DNA of 64,000 nt from Odontesthes bonariensis (GCF_027942865.1 NC_134515.1:19180227-19244226), one strand, 5' to 3'. Numbered from the stretch's first letter, positions 24,301 through 37,654 are shown. Notes: generated from the sequence alone by a model not told the origin. Translations and numbers: made by a program.

Positions 24301-27298
24301 AAATCAAAACTTTTTTTTAAATGTCCTAAGTTTGATGCATTATCATTGCATCAGATAAGAATTATATTGATTAACATACATCTTTAGAAACAATAACAAA
24401 ACAATGATGTTCCAGTGTTGTTTCCAACAGAGGCACTGAAATTCAAAACGATTTTGGCATTGAAACAGAAAACACACACACACACATAGAAAGCTCATAA
24501 AGCATGATTGAGTGGAGAAAAATTAAAACAAAAACAATATTTCAAAAAAAAAAAAAGGAAACACATTCAAAGATTAAAAAAAAATACAAATACATCACAA
24601 CAAGACTATTGTTGCTCTGAGGTGAAAACACAAAAGCAGTTGAGAAAACTTTTGTGTTTTCTTAACTGCTTTTCTATATTTCTTAGAATGTTTTGCTGCA
24701 TGTTCTGGTTTATTAAATGTTGTTCCTTTGTTTTTTTTTTTAATTTTCCATTGTTTTTTAAGTTTGTGAGACGTTAATGTGGTTTATAAAATATTGTGTT
24801 TTCTGAATGTCGTTTTTTCCCCCTGAAACGATGGTTTCGACTATGTTGTGTTTTGCACCTCAAATCCAACTATATTCTTTATGGCAGTATCTCTTGTACT
24901 AAAAACAAGGAATAACTTGTAGAACATATTTGAAAAGTTAAGATAAATTGGTAAAAAGAAAGATTTAAATATAATGAAAATGAGATGATACAAAATAATT
25001 GCTTGTTCTCACATGACAAGCTCTTGCAGGTTCATTACCTATGGAAGTGGGTGTAAGAGGTGACATTGTGTGCATGAGGATAAGGGGTGGACCTTCCCCT
25101 CCCAGAGTTCTCTCAGAGTATTAGAGTGTAGAAGTTAAATAGCTTCTAATGGGATCTGGATGCTGTCGTATTTACCATGCCCCCCCTCTGCACGCCCACC
25201 GCATTGTGGAAGTTTCTGGGCTTAGGGACACCACAATGGGCTGAGTGAAGGGACAGATGGAGGTCTCTTTGGAAGAAGGCACAAAAACAGCCAAGGTAGG
25301 AGGGTTGTGGTGTCTGAGAGCACACACAGCCAGCATGTGCAACTGCAGACACGGGAGAGTGTTGGAGGTGGAGGAGGGAGAGGTGAAACTTAATCAGGAT
25401 TTTAGGTTTTCCTGATTATTATGCAAGGAGCAGTAAAACCCAGCCTGTTCCATTCTTTTCTGGCAATTTTTCACTGCCCGTCGGTGGCACTGGCCCACAA
25501 TGACTTCGTAGTTAGGGTTCATCTGTCAGCTGGCCTCCATACACATCCAGCTTGTTAGCCTGAAGTACAACATGAAAGTGATGGCAAGAGAATTACAGTG
25601 ATAGCTGTAAGACATTTATATTTTCATAACTAAGATTTGCTTCTCATTTGGATTTTTGTTTATGAAAGCTCATCTGCTGATGTCTTACATATCGATATAT
25701 ATATATATAAAGCAGTGTATGGTACATCAGAATAGAGGGTGTCTGGTAGATGAGGAGAGGACAAGAACTGGAGGAGGGTAGAGGGAGGTACCAGTTGAAG
25801 GAGCAACAGATGGGGCCTGATTGAAAACTCAGGTTGTAAAGTTTCTGTTAGTAACATCTGTCCATTTGTCCATCTGTTACATCTGTTGTTTACCGTTTTT
25901 TTTTTGGCTGAATCTCTTTAATTGGGAAACCGCACTTGAAGTCGATGCTGTTTACTCTTTGTCACACTATATTACATCTGAGCAGAGCCAAACGCAATCC
26001 ATGTGCAGAAACACAACACAGAATCCCATTATTTAACGTTTTTGATCGTTTCATATTATGGAAAACTTGAGGGCAGACTCCCACCTCAAATAAAGTCTAA
26101 ACCGTTTCCCCATAATTCCCACAGATAAGCCCATCTATCGCATCTGTGGCATTCTATTGTCTTTGTTAATTTTCTGGAACACGCACGTACGTAAGTGGAT
26201 TGACACAGGAAGTGGATATAAGCCCCGATTAGAGGTACATTTGCAATTACTGTAAATTTGCACCTTATGAAATGTGTACTTATGTATCCCGCTTACCTAA
26301 CTGAAGTAGCCATGTCATCAGCACTTTGGATCATTTCTTTATCTGGTATACTTTGTGAATGATGCTCTAAAGACAAAGCTTTTTTCAAACATAAATTCGT
26401 TGCATTGACAAAATGTAAATGATTGAGAAAACGTTTTATCTTATTTTAGAAAACAAACAAGGTCTAGAGTGTTATATGCATATCAGTTTCATTAAGTTAC
26501 ATCACCTAGGAGTATTTTACTTTTTTCTAAAAATATCCTCTTCAGTTGTTCTGCAGTGAGCGGATAAAGGAGAATTACACAGTTCATCTGGGCTCAGTGG
26601 CCAAAGTGTTACATTAGACATTAATCCTGAACAGTGGAAGGTTGGAGAAGGGATAGGATCTTTTAATCCAATACTCCATCCATCCAGCCCTCCCAACCAG
26701 AGATAGTAGAGCTGCACACTTTAAAATAAGAGCAGACACCTCAACTTTTGCAAATAATTATTGGGGTAAAACTTCATTCTTGACATGCAAAGCAGCATAT
26801 GAAGCAGTACAGTGTGACATTGCCTTGGACATTTGTAGCATTAGGACATTGCTTGGGATTTTCATTGTCAGCTGAATCGTCCTGCAGCATTTCTTAAATC
26901 ATTCTCCTCTTAGGGCTAGACAAGTGTCCAAGGAAGCTCTCTCAGTGCACACTGTTCTCCTATATGTAACAGATGTTACTGGGGCAACAGTTGGTACTGA
27001 GAAGGAGGGGGGGCTTCAGACCATCTGTCCAGGGTCAAGGTTTGAAAAGAGGTAGTTGAGATGGTGGCACGTTCAGGAAAATGTTAAGTATTCAGTTGAA
27101 AAGTGGGAATATAGCCCACATTGTAATCCCATCTGAATGCGTGCTTTCATTTTAGATGGCGTTTGTAGAGGTTTTGAATGAAAGGCTGGGAATTCCATGA
27201 AGCCCGTCTTTGATGCTGGAATACTGTAGCTTAAGCTCAAAAGCACCATCTTGTGGATAGAAACGGGACTACAAACAAAATGCAATATTCATCAAAAC
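21363..27298. other. Intergenic region between neurod4 and the survivin gene
   Basis: No coding exon seen. It holds two CAGCTG E-boxes in a GC-richer block (22831-22836 and 22861-22866), a purine-rich tract at about 22865-22990, short (CA)n runs near 24050 and 24470, poly-A/T stretches at 24540-24760, and an inverted homeodomain-type motif pair at 25391-25418 listed separately. Confidence 0.4.
25370..25540. promoter_or_regulatory. Possible enhancer with inverted TAATCAGGA pair
   Basis: TAATCAGGA (25391-25399) is repeated exactly in inverse orientation as TCCTGATTA (25410-25418), with a 10-bp spacer. The second arm runs into ATTATGCAAGG, an octamer-like POU site. TAAT cores are homeodomain sites. 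The arrangement about 4.8 kb downstream of neurod4 suggests a bound element, but no conservation data are available here. Confidence 0.3.
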
Positions 27299-27333
27299 TT
27301 TATTGGTTTTTAAATTGTCACTCTGTTAACCCA

Positions 27334-28924
27334 TTAGGCTTGTGGTCCTGCTGCACCTTTAAAATTGGTCGATTTAAGGCTCTCGATCATGTGGTCCACC
27401 TCATCACGCATATATGCCATCTTCTTATGACAAATCTTCCTCTGGAGAAAAAGGGAAGCCGCCAAATGTTGAACAACAGCTGCATTAGTAGTTAAGCAAA
27501 AGTTTACTCCATTGAAAACTTACAATGATTGTAATTATACTCACAATGTAGATCTTTAGCCTCTCCTTTTCCAGGTGAAAGAATTCCGATACAGTTAACT
27601 CGGTGAAGTCTTTCTTCATGGATAAGAACCCACAGTTAGGGGAGCGTTTTGCATGCTCAGACCTGGTCAGATAACATTGAAGAAATTTGTTTAATGCAAA
27701 GCAACTAATATTTGGTTTTAAAAACTCAGTGAAACAAAATTTGGATAGTTTTGTGGTAATAAACCTTATGTTGTAGCCATCTTACCTGTTAATCTCTATG
27801 ACAATCAGAAAAAAAACAAAACTTTTCTATTGGCACAAGTCTATTCATAACAATCAGCAACACTTATCCACAGCTGAACATAAATTGATTTCAAACTAAT
27901 TTGCCCCATTAAACCACTGGCATAATCTTAATGACGTGGTAGAAGCAAAAATCAGGAAGGCTGACCCTTTTCTTACCAGGGATCATCATCTGGTTCCCAG
28001 CCCTCGAGCTCGATCAGACAGAAGAAACAGCAGGCAACATCAGGCTCATTCTCACTGGGGCAGTGGATAAACCCTGCCTTGGCCATCTACAGAGACACAG
28101 CAACAGAGACAAACACTGCAAGCATTTTACAAACAGATTTGAGAACAAAAATTTGAGCTGCAGTTCAGGAATTTTGCTGCAGCAGGATTAGTTTCAGTGA
28201 AAATGAAACCAGAGGATGATCTTTTTGGCTCTTTGTGGGATTGTGAGCCTGTAAATATGGCACATAGTGTTACTCATCAAGTGAGGTGTCAGCAACTCAT
28301 TCATCATGATGAGACTGGGGTAGGCAATGGGAAACATCCGTGCACTGGACACCTGATGAAACTGGCACCTGCTTAACCATGAATCATAATCTGTCAAGGT
28401 CTTGGATAAAAGGCTGTGGAGCACGTAGTAAACATAACACACTGGGATTGACTGCATCACCCTATAGAATTAATGGGATAACACCAATTTCTGTGTGTAT
28501 ATATGTATATATACTTTTCTTTTTTTCCCCTCCAGCATTAGTAATGTGTCACGAGGATTAACGTAAATCAGGCTGCATTCTTAAATCTACTAGAGCTCTC
28601 CGTCTCACCCGGTCTTGAAGCGCAAGCCATACTTACAAATTCCTGTTTAATTGCATTCAATGACCCCTCTGCAAGGTCAAAATAAGATCAAAACAATCAC
28701 TGGTATTGTTGAACACACTTCATAATTCCAGCATTTTTACAGTTTCCATGCATCAGTACTCCACAGCATTCTTTGCTACAGCTCAGTGGCCAGTTTACCT
28801 TTTCAGGTGTGCAGTTACATTCCTCTCTAAATGGCCATTCTATAAAGCTTTGTTCCCGCATCTCAGGAGTGTACATTTTGTCATATGCGAGAAACCTGGT
28901 TTTCAGCACATCTATGCTTGCCAT
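27334..28924 (-). CDS. birc5: Survivin-type baculoviral IAP repeat protein (birc5 family), four exons
   Basis: Survivin is a chromosomal-passenger subunit that recruits Aurora B/INCENP/borealin to centromeres through its BIR domain binding phosphorylated histone H3. Exons in transcript order: 28799-28924, 27977-28086, 27545-27662 and 27334-27441, totalling 153 aa. Exons 2 and 3 (110 and 118 bp) match the sizes I recall for human BIRC5, and all four join in frame with GT-AG introns. The BIR is intact: [42 protein letters not shown] and C. Zinc ligands are Cys62, Cys65, His82 and Cys89. The C-terminal helix ([13 protein letters not shown], then [22 protein letters not shown]) is short and less charged than in mammals. 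An AATAAA lies only about 30 nt past the stop (27299-27304). Fish carry two survivin genes; location beside neurod4 suggests birc5b, but sequence alone does not prove which. Confidence 0.92.
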
Positions 28925-28989
28925 GTTTGTAACAGAAACAGCCTCAACCCAAAAATATACTATGCCAGCATTTATTTACACGTGTGCTG

Positions 28990-29070
28990 ATGGCCCAGGC
29001 TGCCTCGACAGGTGTTATCACTTTTGGATGATTAAACTTTGCTCAGGTTAAAAGTGGGCGGGGCTACAAT
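28990..29070 (-). promoter_or_regulatory. Probable survivin-gene promoter
   Basis: Upstream of the first coding exon (minus strand), a GC box GGGCGGGGC lies at 29056-29064, with no TATA box. TATA-less GC-box promoters are usual for survivin genes. The transcription start is not resolved. Confidence 0.35.
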
Positions 29071-32000
29071 GGGAACGCAAGTGTATCAGATTTCACCCAT
29101 CATAAGGTATTTTATGCTTATGATGATATAAGTGAGGAATTTGACTTGATATGTGGAAAAGATTTTTTTGGTGTAAAATGGCAAAGCAAATTAAGATGCT
29201 TATTCACTGGATTGATAATTCCTTTTAATGTCTATATGTCTATGTCTATGTCTATGTCTATATGGCTGAGGACAACTCGTGTACACTATAGTCACCTGCT
29301 AAATTGAACATGGACCTAATTTGAAATAATTCCAAATCTACAGAAAGGCATTTAATTTGCACTCCTCTATCCCTACAATGACTCCTTAATTGTGAATTGT
29401 ACATTTTCATGAGTTGGAATAAGCACTTTTAAAAGAAATAAATCTCTTTGAATATTCTTGCACAAGTTTTGGAATTTCTTATCTATGGATTTCTGTGATG
29501 TTTTTCTTTGTTCTTCACTGATCTTCTGAATGGCACACTCTCACCGTCATGTTTTTACTGAATTACTGAAATATGAATTGAGTGAATTCTGGAATTCTTA
29601 TTGAAACAGACCTCTCACTCTTGAGTTACAGTGTCCAGATAACACTGAGTAAACAGTTACATAACACACAGAAAGTTAGTTGTTAGATGTAATGGTTTGT
29701 GGTGTAACCTTTATCAGGATGTTTATTACTTTCAGAAACAGAGGTGGTTCTGGTCTGCAATGTGTGTCTGTAACACTACCCCTCATTACTGTGAGGGCTG
29801 AAATGTGCTTACAGCTGTACTCTGCCACCTTTCTAACCTTATCTTTCTGCAGACTGCCTGTGGAGGTGCTGAGACACACTGTGACTGCTTATGAGACTGT
29901 GCAGTCTTAATGTGTCTCACTCATTTAGTTGACGATGCTTTGAGAGGTAAAGCTGTGCAAGGATGTATTGTCTGTTTCGTATCTGCTGTGCAGCTGATGT
30001 CACATTGTGGTAGCTCCAAATATTTTGCATGGTGGGTGGGTGCTTATTGCCGTTTCCCCAGCGTAGCATTTACCCCTGAATTTCTGCATGTGTGTGCTAC
30101 TGTAGTCATTCAGCATTTATCCATATGTTCAAAAGTTTCACAGTTTCCTAAACTTCCCGTCAACATTGCTGTAGGTGGGAGGTGACCATACTGTATGAGA
30201 CCCAGGAATAAATGCCCATAGCAGTTATTTACAGAGACTTTGTTTCTTTGTGACTTTCGATCTTCTGATGAGTTGACTTTCGCAAGTCAAGAGAATTTTG
30301 CAATCACCTGGGCTGTTTGGAATTCACTCCGTGCACTGTACCACAAATGATCTCTGTGCAAGTTGTCCGTGTACTGGACCTCATTTAACTCCTCATACCT
30401 TCATCGACATTTGACTCCCTTTCCTGCCCTCCTCCCTGTTACCCTACTGAATAGAACTGCCCTCACTTATTAAAGTCTACAAAGATAAGCTGCAGGAATC
30501 TCCTGCCCTAGCTTTGTTTTCACACAGAGCTGAGAGTGAGAGGGAGGGAGGAGATATGATGTAGAGGTGGATGGGAGGTGACACATGCAATGCGTCTTTA
30601 TGTCCACATGTCCTTTGCGTAGCCATCGTAACTGCAGTTTGCATGTGCTGCTCCTGGAAGCTTTTTCGGTGAATGTGAATTTAAACGTTTTTCTTCCACC
30701 TGAAGAAGCCTGACCAGTTTCATGGTGGGAGGATTTAACAGAATTTCCAATTATACCTCCCCAGAGTTGGAAATTTGACTCAGTCAGAGTCAGTAGAAGA
30801 AGTAGAGGTGTTTCCAATGTGGAACACAGGTAAGATGAACCTACTCTATTACCATCCACTGCTGTTGTGTGCGTGCTGCTATTTAAACTGATATGATACG
30901 GTATGGTCTGTTTGAGGAACTATGCTTACTTGCTCCGTTTTAGCATTTGTGTGATTATCGTATGAGGTCTGGTGCTCTCGATTTTCTTTGATGTTTCACA
31001 AATGGTATTTGATTCAGAAATATGTGAATGCATGGGAATCAGCTGGAATATCACAGACTTTCTATCTTTTCAATCGTACATACTGTAAATCTTTGAAGCT
31101 GAGAACCCTGGTGACAGCTCCACCTGTCATCTGCTGCTGTTACGTCCAGACTGAATACTGCACATTTGGGCAAATTTGTGTGTGCGTGTCCATGTGTGTA
31201 TGCACATGTGTGTGTGCCTACTTCAATACAGTAGCCTACATATCTGGATGTGTGTTTCTATGCAGAAAAAAATGTGAATATTTTTCATTTTAACATGTGC
31301 ACCTTTTATGTTGTTTATTTTTCTTAAAATCAAATAGATTAAATGACCTGCTGTTTAACAAGTGCATAAAGGAGAATATTTCATCAGCAGTGATTTGACT
31401 GATGCCTGTTTTCACTCTCAGCTGAGGAATTTCTGAGCTTTAGAAATAGACTATGACCAGTTTGCTCTGTTCTAAAATATAAGGTGAAAAAGTAGCTTGG
31501 AATATACCAGTTTAGAGCCAAATAATAGAGATTATCTCTGCAAAGTTTCAAAGTTGCTTAACGTTCAACATTATCTGAACACAGCCAACAATCATGGTGC
31601 AAATGTGTGATTTGAGTATGTGTGGATTGAAAGAAACTCTGCCCTCGTGATGCTGGTGTAAAAATGTCAGGGAAGTGCGAGAGTGTGACAGTCAACATCA
31701 ACATTCTCCATCTCTGTAGGCAAGAGTGGATTCACAGGAGAGGCGCACCCATCTGTGTACACACATCCAAACATCTTTGCAATACCCACAGTCTCCCTTC
31801 CTTTCACTGTGAATTACACTCAAGTGTGCAAAGCTTTACCATCTAGACAGCTTGAGCAAAAACATGTTGTCAATGCAAAAACAAATGAAAACTAAATGCA
31901 CATCAAGAGAATGTCTACAAAGAAATGATGTGAAGACATGAAGAGAAATATTGTTCGATACAAAGAAAATATTGTAATAGTTATAAATTCTTTTACCAGC

Positions 32001-33470
32001 TTTGTGTGATGAATAGTTTGATATTGAGTTCTTAATCTGAAATGGAGAGAAAATATTGGATTTTCTAGGGCCATTAGGGGAAATATTATCAAAACATTTT
32101 CAGGCAGCCGAGAAGGCAAACAATCTGTTCCCCACTTATTCAGCTTAACACAACGAGCAGTGTTGCTTCACAAAACTGTATTGAACAAATATATCATTTT
32201 ATTTATAACAATCAAAACATAGCATATGCAGCCTGAATTATTCAGTGGTTTCCTAAGCGGAAAAATGAACATAAGGAACATACTTATATTCCCATTTCCT
32301 GCACATATCCACACCTAATCAATAGTCTAAATTTAGTGAGATGATTATCCCTCACTGTTGCAAAGTGATATGCCTGTCCGAATTGCAGGCTCAGGCCAGT
32401 TCAAGGGGAACGCAGAGGTCCTTGTGTTCCTGTTGAGCTGACTAACATGTTGCCCGTCACACTCACCTTTGACCTTCATAGGAAGCCTCTAAATTCACCA
32501 CCACAGTGCCAGGAGACACCCAAAACATATTATAAGAATAAGTGCAGACTGTGTATCAACAGAAAACCTTTCTCATTTCACCAAGCAAGTGAAGTCAGGA
32601 AGAAGAAAAAAAAAACAGGGCAGAGAAACATTTCTGGAAAGTCACATAGCGCCTGCAGGCAGTTGTGATATATGAGGAGAATTTATGACCAACCGAAGTT
32701 GCATTTTGACAGTGAGTTTGAGCTGTTGTAAGGAAATGAGTTACAGTCTGTCTGGTGATTTTCAGTGCGTGCAGATTTACTGGGAATTTCTCTGGCAGGA
32801 AAGAATTAAGAAGACAAATCTTAGCATTACTTGAATGGCTGAGTTTGATGCACTCTCCTCAGGTTTGATAAATCTCTCACAGGCTTCTGCTGCATATCAG
32901 CAGGATAAATTCTCCATAGTGTTTCATACTGTAAATAAAAACAGTTTCAGTCAGGAGGCCAGTCTCAGCTACCTAAAAACAGGTTTGTTGTGCAGCCATT
33001 TTTTTGCCTAAGTAAGGTATTTTAGATTTGGCCTGACAGGCCATCAACGCTGTAGCCAGCTGTGTCATATTTCTTCATGGTACCCAGTTTACCCCTGTGT
33101 GTGTCGAAATGGCTTATGGAACATACAACCCTCTCAGTTTCCATGTTGGGATCACTTTACTTTGTGGAACGTTTCCATATCGCTCTCTATGACAAATGTC
33201 TGTAATCTGACTGTGCTGTAGCAAAAATTTTAGTCTTGTGTTGACAGACTTGCATCAACAGAGGGCAGTATAGTTTAACAACAATTTACTATTCCAGCTC
33301 TCCATTGCACTTTAATCTCACTCACTTTCAGTGTGAGGAACAAATCTAGTGCTCACCTTTTTTATTTTAGACTTTATCTTATGTACTTTCACTCTTAACT
33401 TCCCTCCATTCGCCTCAGACTTCCAGTGCAACTTAGAGTCCTTTCATCTCAAGAAATAGTCACATTGACA
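29071..33470. other. Intergenic DNA, no gene seen
   Basis: AT-rich non-coding sequence. It holds a short (TCTATG)n array at 29231-29263 and interrupted (TG)n near 31170-31215. Open frames here (such as 30470-30859 on the minus strand) show no family motif and no splice-site support. Confidence 0.4.
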
Positions 33471-34000
33471 AGAAGACGAGTATAGGGGAATCGGTCGCCC
33501 ACTTTGGGGCATGGTGTGACAACAATCTCCTTATCTTAAATGGCAACAAGACAAAACTGATTATTGTTGAATGTAGGAGAACCAGTAATAGGCCACTACT
33601 TCTATGTTGGAAGTGATGAAGGACTACTGATATGAGGTTGTTCTTCTGAACAACAGACTGGGCTGGAAATGCAATCCTGGGAGTGTCTACAAGAAAGGAC
33701 GGAGCTGACTTTTCTTCTTGTAGAAACTTAGGTCCTTCAGTGTTTGGAACAAGATTTTGCATGTCTTCTCTAAATCTGGGATGGAAAGTGTAATCTGCTT
33801 TGCAGCCATCTCTTGGAGTAGAGGTATCAGAGCCAATGACGCAAAGAAAGTAGACAAACTGATGAAGAAGGCTTGCTCTGGACTGGGAACTGCTGTTTAG
33901 CCCCCGAAGCTGATAATGCAAAGGAGAATGTTGCAAAAGCTGCTCAGCATAATGGACAACAATACCCTCGACATAACATGGTGTTCAAACAACATGGTGT
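33470..34000 (+). mobile_element. Second decayed L2/CR1-like LINE fragment
   Basis: Conceptual translation in shifting frames recovers reverse-transcriptase C-terminal landmarks: WCDNNLLILNGNKTKLIIVE, RKLRSFSVWNKILHVF, ICFAAISWSRGIRANDAKKV and DKLMKKACSGLG. The order matches the copy at 9.4-10.3 kb, but frameshifts and a stop after GLGTAV make it non-functional. No 3' microsatellite tail is visible. The long open frame on the opposite strand (33460-33936) is only the shadow of this remnant. Confidence 0.7.
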
Positions 34001-37000
34001 GTTTATTCAGATGCTGCTTCTGCTCTGATGCAACAAAAAAGCCATGTTCTGATGTACTCTGGATTTTCTAAGATGCAAAAATAATTTCACTCTAAGCTCA
34101 TTTAAAACTCTTGATACAGATGGGAACTAAGGTCAACAATGGGTAAAGCTTCTCTGGAATAAGTGTGACTCAATACAAGGAGCTCAGGAATAACAAATAC
34201 AAGTCTACATATATACTGTAAAGGGAGAGGTGACTGACATGTAAGGTCATCTATTGTATGCTGGTTAAATCCACTGATCTCCATCACCCTGACAATCACA
34301 CACAAGGATAAAGAATGCAAAACACAAGAACAAAAATCGATGATACAACACTTTTGAAAACACCAGAATTAAAACAAAAACACGCAACAACAAGAATAAT
34401 TGGGGAATAATTGATTTTTCCCAGAGAAAGTCTTGGTCTTGAAATACTTTACTGGGACTTGTGTGAAACTGACCTGCTTGAATTATCAGTCCATTTCTTC
34501 TTCTTTTCTTTTCTTTTCTTTTCTTTTCTTATTTATTTGCAACATGTACAATGTTTAGTCCAGTGTATTTCACCTCAGGATGATCATGTAATTTCATGTA
34601 AAAGCTCACAAACACACACAAAAGCAAACACAAAGCAATTGTTTTTACTTTCCTTCTCTTCTGAATCACCAAAACATTTTGTTTAAAAAACTGTTTTGAA
34701 TGACAAAATGTAATAATGGCTCAAGATGTCCTCTATTGATTCATTAAGCTTGATTTGCCTGTAGACCCAAAAATGGAAAAAAGGAAAAAGCTTTTTCTTT
34801 TTAATATTTTAGCTCTTTAAAAGCCACAAAATGATGAGGCACTTTTATAACTTAAAATCTCCTTTAAAAGTTTCCTAAAAATAACACTGAGGGCTAGAAA
34901 ATAAAAGTTCAAAACAAGCAGTTTAAATGGGGCAGCTTTTGCGGGAAACTGCTGTTCTTGGAACTGCTGTCGGAAAATAGTTTAATACTTTCATTTTCCA
35001 CGAGTAAAATTAGATATTGACGTATATTCTTTGTCTTATCACTTTGGGAGACAAATTAACAAAGAAAGTACCTTTGGCAACACAAAATACACAAGTTGAA
35101 CAGAGTTCATTATTCGTTTATGATAGTCTCTTTGTTGAAATTTACACGTCTTTGATTCGCTCTAACCAAGAAGTAACAGAAGTAAGCACCCACTGGCAAA
35201 CAAAGGGCCCAAAGTCCTTCCATTTTGTTCTCTGTTCTTTTTCTCCATCACCTCTCTGCTCACATACCTGTCATACAACGCCATCTGTCCTCTCCCCCAT
35301 GGCTTTCACCCTTCCCCTGTCCCTCCACTCCCCACCTCTGTCTTTTCCTCCCTGCATCTTCTTGCCTATGGATGATACAGGATCTCCATGCTCCAATTTC
35401 ACCCTCTCATCGTGACATCCATTAAAGTGGCGCTGGGCCCTGGGCCCCCGTTGGCCCGACAGCACATTAGCACTCGGCCCATTGAACGCCAACAAGGGCC
35501 AGCTCTGAATTATTGATTGCAACACAACTAATGAGGAAACCCCATCCAAGGTCTTTTACAGACACATAAACACACACAAATGTCATGGAATAAGTTGCAT
35601 GCACAGCTATCTTTATGATTACTATTGTTCCAGCTGCCATGTGTTCAAAAACTAATATTCTCAGTGCTCGGTCCATTTCGTGCAGACACGGTGTGTTTTT
35701 GTGGTTGATCCAAAGACCCACAGGCTGGAATTTCTTTTTTAATCTGTTTGTTTTTCTGCGTTGTGTTTGTTCCACATCTTTACTTTCATTATTACATGTA
35801 TGCACTTGTTTGATTGTATTGTTGTTTTATGTGTTTGATCTCTGTAAGAGTCATGTAAGATGGAGGATTGTTGCGCACCTCCATATATTCCAATGTACTG
35901 GAAGGTATCTGTCAAATAATTTTTTACGCAATCTGTAAGAATTTGAGGGGGTGTCTGTGGCAAAAATCTCTGCCAGTGTTTACACACAGTTGCTTGAATA
36001 TATGCAGAGGAGCTGCTGTACAGAGAAGTGTTGGAGGTGGCAGTCTGCTTCCTTAGTATTCTCTCCAACACCCTGTGACTCACAGCCTCAGCCTGAGAGT
36101 GTGAGAAGGGTGGTGGTGGTGGGGGTTAGAGTTAGAAAAGAAAAAGGGAAAGAGAAAGCAGGACAAGGAGAGGCTCCATGAACATCAGGCAGCATTTTCT
36201 GTAGCCTCAGGCTCACGTGGTTATATCTGTGTGTTTGCAAGCATGCCCGCCCAAGGGGATTAATTTTTTGACAGTTTTGTTAAGCCTTCTCTTAAGCGCT
36301 GAGCATCTCAATAATGTCGTGGCTGTGTGATTCAAAACATCTCCCTAGCTGTCCTGTGATTCCTCTTCACAAGGGAAACCGGAGGCAGAAACTAGCGCTG
36401 GAACATGACAGCAACATTGTTTGAGTGGTTTCTTGGTGTGGAGTAAGTAGACCATAAGAAGCTGGCTGTGAAGCTCCTCTTCAATTAGTGACTGCATTGC
36501 TTTGGTTCACAGTTAAATCCTCTGCAGCCTGTGTCCTGTGTCCGCTTCTCTTTCAGGCTTTGTCTCTGTATTCCATCCTTCTGGCCGTCTCTTCTTGTCA
36601 ATCCACAACTCTTCATCCCTCTGTCAGTTTGTATTTAGTTTAATCTCTGCCCCTCCTTCTTCTGCTTCCTCGGCTATGTCGCTTTCCATTTCATCTCTTT
36701 TTTTTTTGCTTGCCACCCCTCCTTTGCCCACTCCTCTTCCAGTCTAAATTCCATCCCTATGACAAAAGCACAGATGTTGATAAAATGTGTAACTTTGCTT
36801 GGGTTACGGGATGGAAGGAGGGAAGGCGAAAGCCACACAGATAAAAGGTTAATCCTCTAACAAGTCCATATAGGTGTAGAGTCAAAGGACAGAGTGGGGG
36901 AGGGATAATAAACAACAAGTGCAGCAAACATATGAGGCAGTCAGGCTTGAGCAAAAGAGGGAGACGGGTGAGGAGAATGTGGTATAACGAAAAGGAAAGG

Positions 37001-37084
37001 CTGAGGTTGGGGAGACGGCATTTTCAGTCAAGCTCTGTCTCTCCTTCATGACTTCCACTCTGCATGATGACAAGTGCCTGCCGC
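34001..37084. other. Intergenic DNA with (TTTTC)n and a possible enhancer
   Basis: No coding exon recognised. A pentanucleotide run (TTTTC)n lies at 34503-34530. The GC-rich block 35421-35540 is described separately. Pyrimidine- and purine-rich stretches lie around 36540-36750 and 36110-36175. Confidence 0.4.
35421..35545. promoter_or_regulatory. Candidate conserved non-coding element
   Basis: A compact block with sharply higher GC content than its surroundings. It contains GGGCCC repeats and the inverted pair TTGGCCC / GGGCCA, then homeodomain-type cores (ATTATTGATTG, CTAATGAG). It lacks an open frame or splice sites. Composition and motif density suggest an enhancer, but this is only inference. 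Confidence 0.3.
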
Positions 37085-37200
37085 TGCTCCCATTGGCCAA
37101 GCCTGCCACCAATCAGAGCAGAGGCATGTAAGGTGCCTTTAGGTTATACCCAACCCCAAAAACAAGAAGCAGAGAGAGGAATAGACAGCCAGAGTGGGAA
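37085..37200 (+). promoter_or_regulatory. CCAAT-box promoter upstream of candidate znf385a exon
   Basis: Two oppositely oriented NF-Y boxes, ATTGG (37092-37096) and CCAAT in CCAATCAG (37109-37113), lie 12 bp apart. About 700 bp of sequence with leader-like composition follows and ends in an ATG and donor at 37819-37830. No TATA box was found. Confidence 0.4.
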
Positions 37201-37548
37201 AGGGAGTATTGTCTGACAGCAAGAGACCAAAGCAGACGTTGACTTTACATCACACTGAAGACCTTCCATTTGAAGTGCCCTGTGAAATGATACAACTGAG
37301 AAGAAACTGCTTGTCAGCTGTTTGTTGGAGACCACTGCATTTCCTCCTGGCTGCTCTGGAGTTGAAGATCTTGGCTTTGTAGCCTCCCTCTGTGATTGGC
37401 TGTCACACTTTAGGCTCCCCCTCTTCCCTCTTTCTCCCCTCTTCCTCCTCTCTCCCTCCTCTGCTGCCAACCACCTCCATACTGTCCTCAGGCTTACCTG
37501 AGCCACCACTGCAGAAACACTGGACCCCCTCCTCCACACATTCATACA

Positions 37549-37553
37549 TCTCT

Positions 37554-37591
<38 letters not shown>

Positions 37592-37654
37592 GTTTTTCAC
37601 CTGGAGAGGGCAAAAGCAAAGGACGGCATGTGCAGCAGCAGCAGCAACAGCAGC
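37549..37654. repeat. (TC)n-(AC)n and (CAG)n-like runs
   Basis: TC run at 37549-37567, AC run at 37569-37591, and a CAG/CAA-rich stretch at 37632-37654, all inside the inferred leader of the candidate first exon. Confidence 0.85.

Noticed and set aside
30470-30859. 129-codon minus-strand open frame
   Set aside because: No recognisable domain, biased by low-complexity sequence, and no supporting splice signals or neighbours.
33460-33936. 158-codon minus-strand open frame
   Set aside because: It is antisense to the decayed LINE fragment, whose RT motifs read on the plus strand.
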